From contig NZ_QVQT02000010.1 of the NCBI RefSeq assembly GCF_003428625.2, positions 1-37,680 on the forward strand: a stretch of DNA of 37,680 nt, given 5' to 3'. The position numbers and the translations under genes are program-made. Positions 6,884-18,444 of the stretch are shown one piece after another. This DNA comes from Paracidobacterium acidisoli (GTDB taxonomy: Bacteria; Acidobacteriota; Terriglobia; Terriglobales; Acidobacteriaceae). Each line of letters starts with the position of its first letter. Within the stretch, counting starts at the first letter, position 1. Under the pieces are notes generated by a model that did no database searches, was not told where the DNA came from, and was given only the letters and a program-made list of their open reading frames with translations.

Positions 6884-9562
6884 ATGTCCTGGCTCCGCTC
6901 GCTGTTCCCGCATCGCCGCTTCGACGACATCTCCATCTCGATCGAAGAGCACATCGCCGAAAAGACCGAAGAGCTGATGGAAGAAGGCATGCCGCGCGAG
7001 CAGGCGGAGCACACAGCGCGCCGCGCCTTCGGCAACGTGACCCTCCTCCGGGAGCGCAGCCGCGAGGTCTGGCAGTGGCAGCGCCTTCTCTCGGTCGCCT
7101 CCGATCTCCGGCTCGTCTTCCGCCGGCTGTGGCGCTCGCCGGCGTTCACCGTCACCGCCATCCTCACTCTCGCCATCGGCATCGGGGCCAACACCGCGGT
7201 CTTCAGCGTGCTCGACGGCGTGCTGCTCAAACCGCTGCCCTACTCGCATCCGGAGCAGCTCGTCGCCACACGCCTCGCCGCCCCCGGCGCCGCGGGACTG
7301 GCGAATTTTACCGACGGCCTGCGCCTGTCGCCGTCCATGTACTTCACCTTCTCCGAGCAGAACCGCGCCTTCCAGTCGCTCGGCATCTGGATCAGGCACA
7401 CGGCCAGCGTCACCGGTCTCGCACAGCCGGAGGAGGTCCGCGCCATATCCATCAGCGACGGTGTGCTCGAGTCCCTTGAGGTTCCACCCGCTGCCGGCCG
7501 CTGGATCTCGCACGCCGATCAGGACCCGCACGGCGCAAAGGCCGTCATGCTCGGCTACGGCTACTGGCAGCGCCGCTTCGGCGGAGACCGCAGCGCCATC
7601 GGGCGCACCCTCCTGCTCGATGCGCAGCCGCGCCTCATCGTGGGGGTGATGCCGCGCGGCTTCCGGCTCGTCGATACGGATTTCGATCTGCTCGTTCCGC
7701 TCGCCCTCGACCGCAATCGCCAGACCCTCGCCGGCTTCGCGTTTACCGGCATCGCACGGCTCCGTCCCGGCGTCAGCATCGCCACCGCAAATGCCGACAT
7801 CGCCCGGATGCTGCCTCTCTGGATGGACTCGTGGTCCAACGGCCCCGGCACCGACTCGCACTGGTACGAGGCCTGGAAGATCACACCGAGCCTCCGCCCG
7901 CTCAAACAGGACGTGATCGGCAACGTCCGCAGCGTGCTCTGGGTGGTCATGGCCACCATCGCGCTGGTCATGATCATCGTCTGCGCCAACATGGCCAACC
8001 TGCTGCTGGTGCGCGCCGAAGCCCGCCACCTCGAGCTCTCCATCCGCTCCGCTCTCGGAGCGGGACGAGCCCGCATCGTCCGCGCCCTGCTGCTGGAGAG
8101 CCTGACCCTCGGCCTCATCGGCGGCCTCTTCGGTGTCGGCTTCGCGTATGCAGGTCTGCGTCTGCTGCTCCGGCTGAACCCGTCCAACCTGCCTCGCCTC
8201 GCGGAGATCTCCCTCGACGCGCCCGCGCTGCTCTTCACCCTCGCGCTCTCCCTTATCGCCGGGCTCCTCTTCGGCTCCATCCCCGCGTGGAAAATCGCCT
8301 GGGCCCCGAATCACTCGGCCCTCGGCAGCAGCCGCACCTCCGGCGCCAGCCGCGAGCGCCACCGCTCCCGCAACATGCTCGTCATCCTCCAGGTCGCTCT
8401 CTCGCTGGTCCTGCTGATCGCCGCCGCGCTCATGATCCGCACCTTCCAGCGCCTGCGCAGCGTCAACCCCGGATTCACCGATGCCGGCCATCTCCAGACC
8501 ATGCGCATCTCCATCCCGGAATCCCTCATCGCCGATTCGCAAACCGTGGCGCGCACGCAGAACGAGATCGCCGACCGTCTCGCCGCCATCCCCGGCGTCC
8601 GCTCCGTCGGCTTCGCCACCGCCGTTCCCATGGATGGCATTGAGTCGAACTGGAACCTGATCTTCATGGAAGACAGGAAGAGCGAAAACGATCACCCGCC
8701 GCTTCGCCTCTTCAACTACGCCTCGCCGAACCTCTTTCACACCATGGGCACGCGCGTTCTTGCCGGACGCGAATTCACCTGGACGGATATCTACGGCGGC
8801 AAGCCGGTTGTCATCCTTTCGGCAAATCTGGCGCGCGAGCTGTGGGGCTCGCCCTCCGCCGCCATCGGAAAAAGCATTCGCGAATTCGTTCCCTGGCATG
8901 AAGTCGTCGGCGTAGTCGAAGACATGCACCAGAACGGCGTCGACAAAGACGCGCCCGCGATCGTCTACTGGCCCACAAAGCAGGGCGACTACCGCGGCGC
9001 CGACGCCACGGATTTCTCCCGCTCCGTTACCTTCGCCCTGCGCACTGACCGCGCCGGCACCGAGAGCCTTGTCGGCGAAATGGAGCATGCCGTCTGGTCC
9101 GTCGACGCAAACCTGCCTCTGGCCTCGATTCAAACCATGCAGGAGATCGAAAGCCGGTCCTTCGCCCGCACCTCATTCACGCTCGTCATGCTCGCCATCG
9201 CCGGTTCTATGGCGCTTCTGCTCGGCATCATCGGCATCTACGGCGTTATTTCCTATACCGTGTCACAGCAGCGCCGCGAGATCGGCATCCGCCTCGCCCT
9301 GGGCGCGCAGAAAGCCGCGCTGTGCTGGAGGATCGTCGGCTCCGCCCTGGTGCTGACCGGCATCGGCCTGGCCATCGGCCTCTGCGCCGCAGCCGGACTC
9401 GCAGGGCTGATGAAGTCTCTGCTCTTCGGCATCAGCCCCTTCGACCCGCTCACCTGGTGCGTGATTCCGCTCGTCCTTGCAGCCGCGGCGGTCATGGCCA
9501 GCTCTCTGCCCGCCCGCCGCGCCGCGGCCATCGATCCCGCGGAGGTGCTGAAGGCGGAATAA
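6884..9562 (+). CDS. ADOP-family (MacB-like) permease with prefix domain
   Basis: An 892-aa membrane protein of the acidobacterial duplicated orphan permease family, related to MacB/FtsX permeases but with no ATPase gene alongside. The N-terminal 75 residues (HRRFDDISISIEEHIAEKTE and REQAEHTARRAFGN) are the soluble permease prefix domain. Then comes a transmembrane helix in SPAFTVTAILTLAIGIGANTAVFS, a large periplasmic domain, and an FtsX bundle near residues 345-465. A second periplasmic segment and the final FtsX bundle (about 765-890, with YGVISYTVSQQRREIGIRLALGAQ) follow. Internal duplication of the periplasmic plus FtsX unit is typical. Substrate is unknown; export of lipids or peptides, or a mechanotransmission role, is possible. 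The regulator PadR lies directly upstream. Confidence 0.93.
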   Translation: MSWLRSLFPHRRFDDISISIEEHIAEKTEELMEEGMPREQAEHTARRAFGNVTLLRERSREVWQWQRLLSVASDLRLVFRRLWRSPAFTVTAILTLAIGIGANTAVFSVLDGVLLKPLPYSHPEQLVATRLAAPGAAGLANFTDGLRLSPSMYFTFSEQNRAFQSLGIWIRHTASVTGLAQPEEVRAISISDGVLESLEVPPAAGRWISHADQDPHGAKAVMLGYGYWQRRFGGDRSAIGRTLLLDAQPRLIVGVMPRGFRLVDTDFDLLVPLALDRNRQTLAGFAFTGIARLRPGVSIATANADIARMLPLWMDSWSNGPGTDSHWYEAWKITPSLRPLKQDVIGNVRSVLWVVMATIALVMIIVCANMANLLLVRAEARHLELSIRSALGAGRARIVRALLLESLTLGLIGGLFGVGFAYAGLRLLLRLNPSNLPRLAEISLDAPALLFTLALSLIAGLLFGSIPAWKIAWAPNHSALGSSRTSGASRERHRSRNMLVILQVALSLVLLIAAALMIRTFQRLRSVNPGFTDAGHLQTMRISIPESLIADSQTVARTQNEIADRLAAIPGVRSVGFATAVPMDGIESNWNLIFMEDRKSENDHPPLRLFNYASPNLFHTMGTRVLAGREFTWTDIYGGKPVVILSANLARELWGSPSAAIGKSIREFVPWHEVVGVVEDMHQNGVDKDAPAIVYWPTKQGDYRGADATDFSRSVTFALRTDRAGTESLVGEMEHAVWSVDANLPLASIQTMQEIESRSFARTSFTLVMLAIAGSMALLLGIIGIYGVISYTVSQQRREIGIRLALGAQKAALCWRIVGSALVLTGIGLAIGLCAAAGLAGLMKSLLFGISPFDPLTWCVIPLVLAAAAVMASSLPARRAAAIDPAEVLKAE

Positions 9563-9573
9563 TCCATTCCGCC
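9553..9573 (+). other. Hairpin spanning the permease stop codon
   Basis: GGCGGAAT (9553-9560) and ATTCCGCC (9566-9573) form a perfect 8-bp stem with a 5-nt loop that includes part of the TAA stop. No U-tract follows, so it may define an mRNA 3' end by another route rather than act as an intrinsic terminator. Confidence 0.35.
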
Positions 9574-9939
9574 TCATGCGCAACCGAAGCCGGTGCAGAC
9601 CCGGTGCGCGCCTGGCGCGCCTACTGTGCCTTCACCGCCTGCGCCCACTCCATTCGGCCGCGCTCCACCAATCAGAGGCAGTGGCGCTTAGTCATGAAGT
9701 GCATGAAACAATCTGGTGGTATTGATTATCGGTATTGTATGAGCGGGTTGCTGAGATAAGGTGCAATGCAGGGAATCTTTCCCTCTTCTGGCAACTCGCT
9801 CTCTGTCCCTCTCCATTCTTCATATCGCCCCATCGCCAGCCAGAAAGAGGGAAGATCAGATAGCAATTGCGGCATTCCCGTAAAATAAAGGTGCACACCG
9901 GCGAATTCCCTCGGACGGATAACGGATACAGACGGATAA
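9574..9939. other. 366-bp intergenic region, no gene seen
   Basis: No credible coding frame is present. The first part is GC-rich with GGCGCGCC-like self-complementary words. The middle, near 9715-9745, becomes AT-rich (TATTGATTATCGGTATTGTAT) and could hold a promoter for the methyltransferase that starts at 9940, although that start is 200 bp away. Confidence 0.3.
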
Positions 9940-10581
9940 ATGAGTCTTTTTCGCAAAAAACTGAAACAGGAACACAAGATCATGCAGCAGGCCGAGCGCG
10001 CCAGGGGCGTCCTTCTGCCCGAATACCATCGCGCTACGCCGGAGTGCCCCAGCCCAAAGCGCTGGAGCATGTACGACTCGATGACCGCGGAAGCGGAAGT
10101 TCTGGAGTTCCTCAGAACGCTGGTCACCACTATCAAACCGAATTTGGTAGTCGAAACCGGCTCCTTTCTCGGTATCAGCACGCTCTGGATCGCGGAAGGC
10201 CTGAAACAGAACGGCTTTGGCAAAATCGTCAGCTGTGAGCTGGATCCCCTTGTGTTTGCGAAAGCTCAGGAAAAGATCAAGGCTTCCCCATTGTCTCCCT
10301 GGATCGATCTGCGCAACGAATCCAGCCTCGAAATGAAAATTGAAGGTACCATCGACATCTTCTTCAGCGATAGTGAGATCACGCTCCGCGAACAGGAAGT
10401 ACGGCAGTACCTCCCGCAGATCAACCCGCAGGGGATTATCCTCATCCACGACGCAAGCTCGCATCTTAAGACCGTGCGCGACGCCGCCCTCCGGATGGAA
10501 ACGGAAGGGCTTCTCTCTGCAGTATTGCTGCCGACGCCCCGCGGCCTCGTGATTGCACAAAAACGCGAAGGACGAAAATAA
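9940..10581 (+). CDS. Class I SAM-dependent methyltransferase (O-methyltransferase-like)
   Basis: A 213-aa protein with a Rossmann methyltransferase fold. Motif I is VETGSFLGIST (residues about 71-81), followed by the acidic end of strand 2 in IVSCELDPL and by IDIFFSDSEI and GIILIHDASS, where catalytic or metal-binding acids sit in caffeoyl-CoA O-methyltransferase-like proteins. It most resembles the Methyltransf_24 type found in polysaccharide and secondary-metabolite loci. The substrate is not known. There is no strong ribosome-binding site, but the start fits the family. It is convergent with the membrane glycosyltransferase-like gene that follows, and the two stop codons are about 60 bp apart. 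Confidence 0.8.
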   Translation: MSLFRKKLKQEHKIMQQAERARGVLLPEYHRATPECPSPKRWSMYDSMTAEAEVLEFLRTLVTTIKPNLVVETGSFLGISTLWIAEGLKQNGFGKIVSCELDPLVFAKAQEKIKASPLSPWIDLRNESSLEMKIEGTIDIFFSDSEITLREQEVRQYLPQINPQGIILIHDASSHLKTVRDAALRMETEGLLSAVLLPTPRGLVIAQKREGRK

Positions 10582-10642
10582 GCATCGGACAGCAGAGCCC
10601 GCACAGTTTTTCGTATAAAGAAGAGGCTGCGGCAATCGCGCT

Positions 10643-11947
10643 TTAAGATACCGAGCGGCCCGCGAAGGACGAGCCGCGCCGCGTTGCAGACTGGAAAAGG
10701 TAGACAGTGAAGATAACAATAAGCGGCTCCAGCGGATGGCGGAAGCGGGCAGCGACGCTGACGAAATAATAAATAAGCGGCAGCAGCAGGAAGGCCCATG
10801 CAAACAACTGAGCCCCCGGCACCCGTCGTTTCAGAGAAAGCCCGAGCCCCATCAACCCGGTCAGGCTGGCAAAACAATAATCCAGCTCTCTGCCGTACTC
10901 CACGAGCGGATGATGATCGAGCGGATGAGGCACACTGACCCAGTAAAAGTAAAAACGACGCAGCGAAAGAAGCGCAAACTCCTTCGGATGCGTGCGTATC
11001 CATTGCTTCGCAATCGCGCCACGATATTTTGAGTACGCTATCTCACCCATTCGGGCATATGGAATAAAGCTTGGATCTCCCAGGGATGGCTGAATCGGCG
11101 CGCCAAGAGAAATGCCGTTGGCTCCCGTATGGTTCCACGCCCACAATTCGACTCCCAGGTTAGAGCGTATCGGCACAAATGCATGAAGAGCAATCCGGTT
11201 TCTCCACATCCAGGGAACCAGAAATGCCAGAAAGACAAGCGCAGCCAGCACAGCATCTTTCAGACCGCACTTCACAGAAGAAGTACCCTGCAAAAGCCAG
11301 ATTCCGCACACCGGCAAAAACAGCAGCAGGGTAGAGTTGGAGAGCGCAATGAGTCCCCACAACGCGCCAAAGAGCAACCACTGCCCCGTGGTCTGCCGGA
11401 TTTTTTCACGAGTCTCATTACCGATGCCGCGCATTTCCAGCGCCAAAACGAGCATCCAGGCAAAAAGCATCGTGGTAAGGGACATCTCCCATACCCAGTG
11501 GACCGCATACTGCATAGCAGCCGGATAAACTGCCCAGATCCATGCCGACCACATAGCGATCCTGCGGTTGTAACAGCGCGCGGCAATGCGATAAATAAAG
11601 ACCGCCGTAGCAGCCGAGAAAACGCTGTTAACAGTAAGAATTATCCAGGCCGATGCTGCCGTATAGACACCGAAAAGCCGAAATATCCCTGCCAGGAGCA
11701 AAGGATAAAGCGGGGGCACCCATGCAGTTGCTCCTGTATGGCCTGCAAAAGGGTCGGCATACCCGTAGCCGGTCGCCAGAGCGCGCGCAATACGCCCCAT
11801 TTCCCAGCCGAACCCGAAGTGATCCTGAAACGGACGAATCCGATAGGCATGCGCCAACGTGATATACATCACGCGCACCAGAAAACTACTCCAGAAAATC
11901 ACCCATGGTGCATTGAATTGCTTTGTATTGAGGCGGAGATTAAACAA
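10643..11947 (-). CDS. Polytopic membrane protein, GT-C glycosyltransferase-like
   Basis: A 434-aa protein with around ten hydrophobic segments, starting with WVIFWSSFLVRVMYITLAHA. The first loop, about residues 35-75, carries conserved-looking acidic and aromatic residues (FQDHFGFGWEMGRIARALATG and WVPPLYPLLLAGIF), the position of the catalytic Asp/Glu in dolichyl-phosphate-mannose mannosyltransferase/ArnT-type GT-C enzymes. These move a sugar from a polyprenyl-phosphate carrier to a lipid or protein outside the membrane. The family level is moderately secure; the substrate is not. The start at 11947 puts the first helix near the N-terminus. It is divergent from the serine hydrolase gene, with 294 bp between. 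Confidence 0.75.
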   Translation of the reverse strand: MFNLRLNTKQFNAPWVIFWSSFLVRVMYITLAHAYRIRPFQDHFGFGWEMGRIARALATGYGYADPFAGHTGATAWVPPLYPLLLAGIFRLFGVYTAASAWIILTVNSVFSAATAVFIYRIAARCYNRRIAMWSAWIWAVYPAAMQYAVHWVWEMSLTTMLFAWMLVLALEMRGIGNETREKIRQTTGQWLLFGALWGLIALSNSTLLLFLPVCGIWLLQGTSSVKCGLKDAVLAALVFLAFLVPWMWRNRIALHAFVPIRSNLGVELWAWNHTGANGISLGAPIQPSLGDPSFIPYARMGEIAYSKYRGAIAKQWIRTHPKEFALLSLRRFYFYWVSVPHPLDHHPLVEYGRELDYCFASLTGLMGLGLSLKRRVPGAQLFAWAFLLLPLIYYFVSVAARFRHPLEPLIVIFTVYLFQSATRRGSSFAGRSVS

Positions 11948-12241
11948 GCTTTGACCAGTCTAGCTCATATCTCCAGCTTCTGACGCAGAACCTGATGGCA
12001 GCAGTTGGCGTTCCAATGAATCGGGAAATCAGAAGCAGCGATGAAATATCTCTGTCCTGTTCAACATGGGAAATACCTTCCCCGCCCATTTCCATCTTTA
12101 TCCACCTGCGGCACCAGCGCCGGATATGCTGCTGCGGCGTTCCTGGCCAGCTTTCTGCCGCCGCGCCTCTCAGCCGGCTTCTCTTTTCCTCTACAATAAT
12201 GGCGCCCGAAGCACGATTTTTCCGGCACACGAAAGGGCCGC
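11948..12241. other. Divergent promoter region
   Basis: This interval separates the minus-strand membrane glycosyltransferase-like gene from the plus-strand serine hydrolase gene. TACAATAAT near 12191 is a plausible -10 element for the hydrolase, about 50 bp before its ATG. No gene, repeat or strong palindrome was seen. Confidence 0.35.
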
Positions 12242-13552
12242 ATGCCGCTCACGCGCAGAACCCTGCTTTCTCTTCCCGCCGCTCTGCCTCTTCTCAGCCT
12301 CGCCTCGTACGCAGGCGCTCAGGACAGCGCCGCATACTTCCCGCCCTCTGACGCCGCCGGCGGCTGGCGCGCCCTCGACGATCCCTCCGATATCCGCACC
12401 ACCACCGGCATCGACAAATCCCGCCTCGATGAAGCCTTTCAGTACGTCCGGACCACCAGCCAGCACGGCGGCCTGCTCGTCGTCCGCCACGGTTATCTCG
12501 TCTACGAGCGCTACTTTGGACGCGGCCACCGCGACGCCAATCCCAACATGTACTCCATCGGAAAAATGTTCACCAGCGTCTGCTGCGGCATCCTGCTCTC
12601 CGAGCACCGCAAACGCTTCCCCGACGGCCTCTCGCAAAAAGTCTTCACCCGCGACTATCTCCCCGAGGCCTTGCCGCTCAAAGATCCCCGCATGGCCGAC
12701 ATCCGCCTCGGCCATCTCCTCACCATGACCTCCGGTATTCAGGAAGCCTACGTTCCGCCGCCCGGAGCGCCGCCCTCCGCCGCCTCCGGCCATCTCACCG
12801 CCATCGTGCACGGCGAAAATGTCTACCTTCCCTACTGGACCTCCACCGATCCCGCCGCCGACCAGATCGACTCCCAGGACGGCAGCGCCCTCCATGGCCG
12901 CATGTGGACCGCTCCCGGACAGGGCTATCTCTACTCGCGCGATCCTCACATCGCCTCCATCGTCCTCCGCAACGTCGCCGGCATGGAGCTGCAGACCTAC
13001 ATCGACCAGAAGCTCGCACGCTCCCTCGAATGGGGCCGCTGGGGATATGCCACCCACCGCCCCCAGGGCGATCTGCCCCACACGCCCGGTGAAGGAGGCA
13101 TCGCGCTTCATTCGACCGACGCTCTGCGCTTCGCCTGGCTGCTTCTCCGAAAGGGTCAGTGGAAGGGGCAGCAGATCATTCCGCGCGACTACATCGACCA
13201 GCTCAGCCAGCCCTCGCTCTTCAATCCGCACTCGCCCTTCAGCCTCATGTTCGAGGTCAACGCCGACGGCCACGTCGCCGGTGCTCCCAGAGACACCTTC
13301 TTCAAATCCGGAGCAGGCGGCTTCGGCCTCTATGTCATTCCCTCGCTCGACATGGTGATCTACAAAATGTCCTCGCTCAACGAACAGACCTACGATCCCG
13401 CCGCCACCGGCCTGCCCCTCACCTATACGCCCGACACCTCACGCGATAACTGGAAGCCCCACCCCTTCAACCAGTTCGTCGACGGCCCTGTCGAAGGAGA
13501 CACCGGCGTGCGCCGCGCCCTCGAAATGGTCATCGCCTCCGTCGTCGCCTGA
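12242..13552 (+). CDS. Secreted serine hydrolase, class C beta-lactamase fold
   Basis: A 436-aa protein with an N-terminal signal peptide (RRTLLSLPAALPLLSLASYAGA, residues 5-26; the double Arg resembles a Tat signal but lacks the full motif). The penicillin-binding/beta-lactamase superfamily active site is S105-I-G-K108 in NMYSIGKMFTS, with GHLLTMTSGIQ downstream as in class C relatives and a YxS-type element (YLYSR) near residue 229. Such proteins are mostly esterases or D-amino-acid amidases, less often true beta-lactamases. The expected location is the periplasm or cell surface. No regulator is adjacent, so inducible lactam resistance is not suggested. Confidence 0.88.
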   Translation: MPLTRRTLLSLPAALPLLSLASYAGAQDSAAYFPPSDAAGGWRALDDPSDIRTTTGIDKSRLDEAFQYVRTTSQHGGLLVVRHGYLVYERYFGRGHRDANPNMYSIGKMFTSVCCGILLSEHRKRFPDGLSQKVFTRDYLPEALPLKDPRMADIRLGHLLTMTSGIQEAYVPPPGAPPSAASGHLTAIVHGENVYLPYWTSTDPAADQIDSQDGSALHGRMWTAPGQGYLYSRDPHIASIVLRNVAGMELQTYIDQKLARSLEWGRWGYATHRPQGDLPHTPGEGGIALHSTDALRFAWLLLRKGQWKGQQIIPRDYIDQLSQPSLFNPHSPFSLMFEVNADGHVAGAPRDTFFKSGAGGFGLYVIPSLDMVIYKMSSLNEQTYDPAATGLPLTYTPDTSRDNWKPHPFNQFVDGPVEGDTGVRRALEMVIASVVA

Positions 13553-13556
13553 GAAG

Positions 13557-13606
13557 GAAATCCCCGAAAACGAAATCCGGAAAAGGAAATCCCGAGAACG
13601 AAATCC
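13557..13606 (+). repeat. Four GAAATCC units in tandem
   Basis: GAAATCC occurs at 13557, 13572, 13586 and 13600, spaced 15, 14 and 14 bp, separated by variable GA/C-rich words. It lies just after the serine hydrolase stop, in a 195-bp gap before the reductase gene. It may be a slippage product or a binding array; nothing shows which. Confidence 0.55.
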
Positions 13607-13747
13607 CGATGCGCTGCACCGCCTCGAAACCGCCGGGGAATCCATGCGGTATTCCGTCGCGGCCTTTACGCAATTCATACGGGTCACAAAGTAAACTGAC
13701 TCCGCACTCCGCAAATCTGTCACCCGGCCCGCGAAAGGATCTCTCCC

Positions 13748-15199
13748 ATGAGCAGCACCGAAAACGCTTCCCCGCGCAATACAAAGACCGACCCGGAAGA
13801 ATACGATCTCGTGATCCTCGGCAGCGGAGGCGGCGCAAAGCTCTCTGCCTGGACCTTCGCCTCGCGCGGACAGCGCGTCGCCGTCATCGAGCGCAAATAC
13901 GTCGGCGGCTCCTGCCCCAACATCGCCTGCCTGCCCAGCAAGAACGTCATCCACACCGCGCAGGTCGCCTCCTATGTTCGCCGCGCCGGCGAGTTCGGCA
14001 TCGCCTGCGACGGCTTCCGCCTCGACATGTCCACCGTGCGCGACCGCAAGCGCAGAATGGTCACCGGCCTCGTCGATATCCACCTCGACCTCTACCATCG
14101 CAGCGGAGCCGAGCTCATCATGGCCACCGGCCGCTTCATCGCTCCCCGCACCCTCGAAGCCTCGCTGCCCGACGGCACCACCCGCCGCCTTCGCGGCACC
14201 AACGTCGTCATCTGCACCGGCACGCACGCCGCCATCGGCCCCACTCCCGGACTCGCCGAAGCCCAGCCCCTTACGCACATCGAAGCCCTCGAGCTCGACG
14301 AACTCCCCGAGCACCTCATCATCATCGGAGGCGGCTACATCGGCCTTGAGTTCGCCCAGGCCATGCGCCGCTTCGGCAGCCGCATCACTGTCCTCGATCA
14401 GAATCCTCATCTGCTGCACCGCGAAGATAACGACGTCACCGAGGCCATGCAAAGCCTCTTCGACGACGAGGGCATCGAATCCCTTCTCAGCGCGAGCGTT
14501 AAAAAGGTCACCGGCAAATCCGGCTCCTCCGTCACCGTCACCATCGAGCAGAACGGCGTCGAAAAAAGCATTGAAGGCTCGCACCTGCTCGTCGCCACCG
14601 GCCGCATCCCCAACACCACCGGCATCGGGCTCGATGTCGCCGGCGTCGAGCTCACACCCTCCGGATACGTAAAGGTCAACGAGCGCCTCGAGACCACCGC
14701 GCCCGGCGTCTGGGCCCTCGGCGAGGTCGCCGGCAGCCCGCAGTTCACCCACATCAGCGAAGACGACTTCCTCGTCTTCCGCGACAATGTCACCGGCGGC
14801 AACCACGTCACCACCGGCCGTCAGGTTCCCTTCTGCCTCTTCACCGATCCCGAGCTCGCCCGCATCGGCCTCAGCGAGAAACAAGCGCAGGCCGAAGGCA
14901 TCGCCTACCGCCTCTTCAAGGTGCCTATGGCCGCCGTGCTCCGCGCCCGCGCGCTCATGGAGACACGCGGCTTCCTCAAAGCTCTCGTCGCCACCGACAG
15001 CGACCGCATCCTTGGCTTCACCGCATTCGGCACCGGCGCGGGAGAGGTCATGTCCGCCGTGCAGATCGCCATGCTCGGCAATCTGCCCTGGACCGCTCTG
15101 CGCGATGCCATCCTCACCCACCCCACGCTCGTCGAAGGCCTGCACGCGCTCTTCTCCTCCGCGCCCACAACGCATGCGGCAGCCGAGGCGAAGGCATAG
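13748..15199 (+). CDS. FAD/NAD(P) disulfide oxidoreductase family protein
   Basis: A 483-aa member of the pyridine nucleotide-disulfide oxidoreductase family (dihydrolipoamide dehydrogenase / mercuric reductase type). FAD binding is shown by DLVILGSGGGAKLSA at about residue 20, the redox pair is C56 and C61 in GGSCPNIACLPSKN, and NAD(P) binding is shown by IIIGGGYIGLEFAQAM near residue 190. A second FAD segment is APGVWALGEVAGSPQFTH, and the C-terminal interface domain ends with THPTLVEG, retaining the His-Glu pair used as catalytic base. The redox box CPNIAC differs from the common CLNxGC, so this is not a standard lipoamide dehydrogenase. No lipoyl-complex or mer genes are adjacent. The cytoplasmic substrate is unknown. 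Codon use is strongly C-ending. Confidence 0.9.
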   Translation: MSSTENASPRNTKTDPEEYDLVILGSGGGAKLSAWTFASRGQRVAVIERKYVGGSCPNIACLPSKNVIHTAQVASYVRRAGEFGIACDGFRLDMSTVRDRKRRMVTGLVDIHLDLYHRSGAELIMATGRFIAPRTLEASLPDGTTRRLRGTNVVICTGTHAAIGPTPGLAEAQPLTHIEALELDELPEHLIIIGGGYIGLEFAQAMRRFGSRITVLDQNPHLLHREDNDVTEAMQSLFDDEGIESLLSASVKKVTGKSGSSVTVTIEQNGVEKSIEGSHLLVATGRIPNTTGIGLDVAGVELTPSGYVKVNERLETTAPGVWALGEVAGSPQFTHISEDDFLVFRDNVTGGNHVTTGRQVPFCLFTDPELARIGLSEKQAQAEGIAYRLFKVPMAAVLRARALMETRGFLKALVATDSDRILGFTAFGTGAGEVMSAVQIAMLGNLPWTALRDAILTHPTLVEGLHALFSSAPTTHAAAEAKA

Positions 15200-15583
15200 C
15201 CCGGCTTCTCACTCTCAGCCCACGGCGCGTCGTCTTCTCGGGCTGAAGGCTCCGTGGGCTGAAAGCTTTGGGGGCTGAAAGCCGCTCGATCATCGAAAGC
15301 GAAGAGCGAAAAATGGCCCGCTGCAATGCGGGCCATGAAAGTCTGCTGAAATAAAAAGAAAGAAACTGGCTGAAACGAAAGAGCGGAAAGGGTCCGCCGG
15401 CTGTCCGCGATTCTCCTTCGCCGGCGGCAAGCGGAGGAAATCGCGAAAACCCGCGCCCCCTTTGCCCGCTCCAGCTGCGGCACGCGAAGAAAGGGCCGGC
15501 CCCTCCTTCACTGCGCCTCATCTTCTAAGGATGCCGCGCCTCCGCGCCGGGTTGGCGCACGAGTGCTGCTATGGCTTCTCCGG
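15200..15583. other. 384-bp intergenic region between convergent genes
   Basis: There is no gene. Near 15239-15285 the word GGGCTGAA(G/A)GC recurs three times. A strong hairpin at 15313-15336, annotated separately, is followed on the minus strand by a T-run. The remainder, to the esterase stop, is GC-rich and featureless. Confidence 0.4.
15308..15336 (-). terminator. Intrinsic terminator of the esterase gene
   Basis: ATGGCCCGC (15313-15321) pairs perfectly with GCGGGCCAT (15328-15336) around a 6-nt loop. On the minus strand the stem is followed by a run of five T. It stands about 250 bp past the esterase stop, so the esterase transcript may carry a long 3' tail. Confidence 0.7.
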
Positions 15584-18075
<2,492 letters not shown>

Positions 18076-18444
18076 GTAAATTTCCTCGGAAGATGGCTCG
18101 CCTGGATCGGGAATTCGACCCGCGATGATTGAGTACTTTTCAACCCAATTCATCTTGCCGTTAAATCAGCGATTCGGCAACCTGCCCGAGCTGGTTACGG
18201 GAAACGCGCTTAGTGAGAGATGCTGTCTCCATACTGTGGACATCCCACCCGTGGCATGTATCACAGGGGAAGTCTGGACGCAGAGAACCTTATTCACCGG
18301 CATTTAACCGGCCTTGAGCAGCGCGCGGACCGGTGCAGGCATCGAAGCCTGGCGTGACACTACGATGCGGCAGGACTGTCAGTGGCAAGTGATAATCAGT
18401 GCTATGTCGCATCTCCGGGCATCGCTTTTGATCAGGAGAATACA
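18076..18444. other. Divergent intergenic region
   Basis: This 369-bp stretch lies between the leftward SRPBCC gene and the rightward secreted-protein gene and should contain both promoters. It is less GC-rich than its surroundings near 18125-18160. No clear -35/-10 pair, palindrome or short gene was identified. A frame starting at GTG 18382 would extend the secreted protein by 21 residues but lacks a ribosome-binding site. Confidence 0.3.

Noticed and set aside
6509-9133. An 874-codon open frame on the minus strand
   Set aside because: It is the antisense of the PadR and ADOP genes. The translation is Gly/Glu/Asp/Ala-rich without a fold or family motif, as expected from the complement of C-ending codons.
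12191-13273. A 360-codon minus-strand frame opposite the serine hydrolase
   Set aside because: The plus strand has a signal peptide and an SxxK active site; the minus frame has no recognisable feature.
12242-13552. Calling the serine hydrolase a beta-lactamase resistance gene
   Set aside because: The fold is shared by many esterases and peptidases, and there is no ampR-like regulator or other resistance context.
13439-15175. A 578-codon open frame on the minus strand
   Set aside because: It lies opposite the well-supported disulfide reductase and has the same Gly/Asp/Ala-rich antisense composition.
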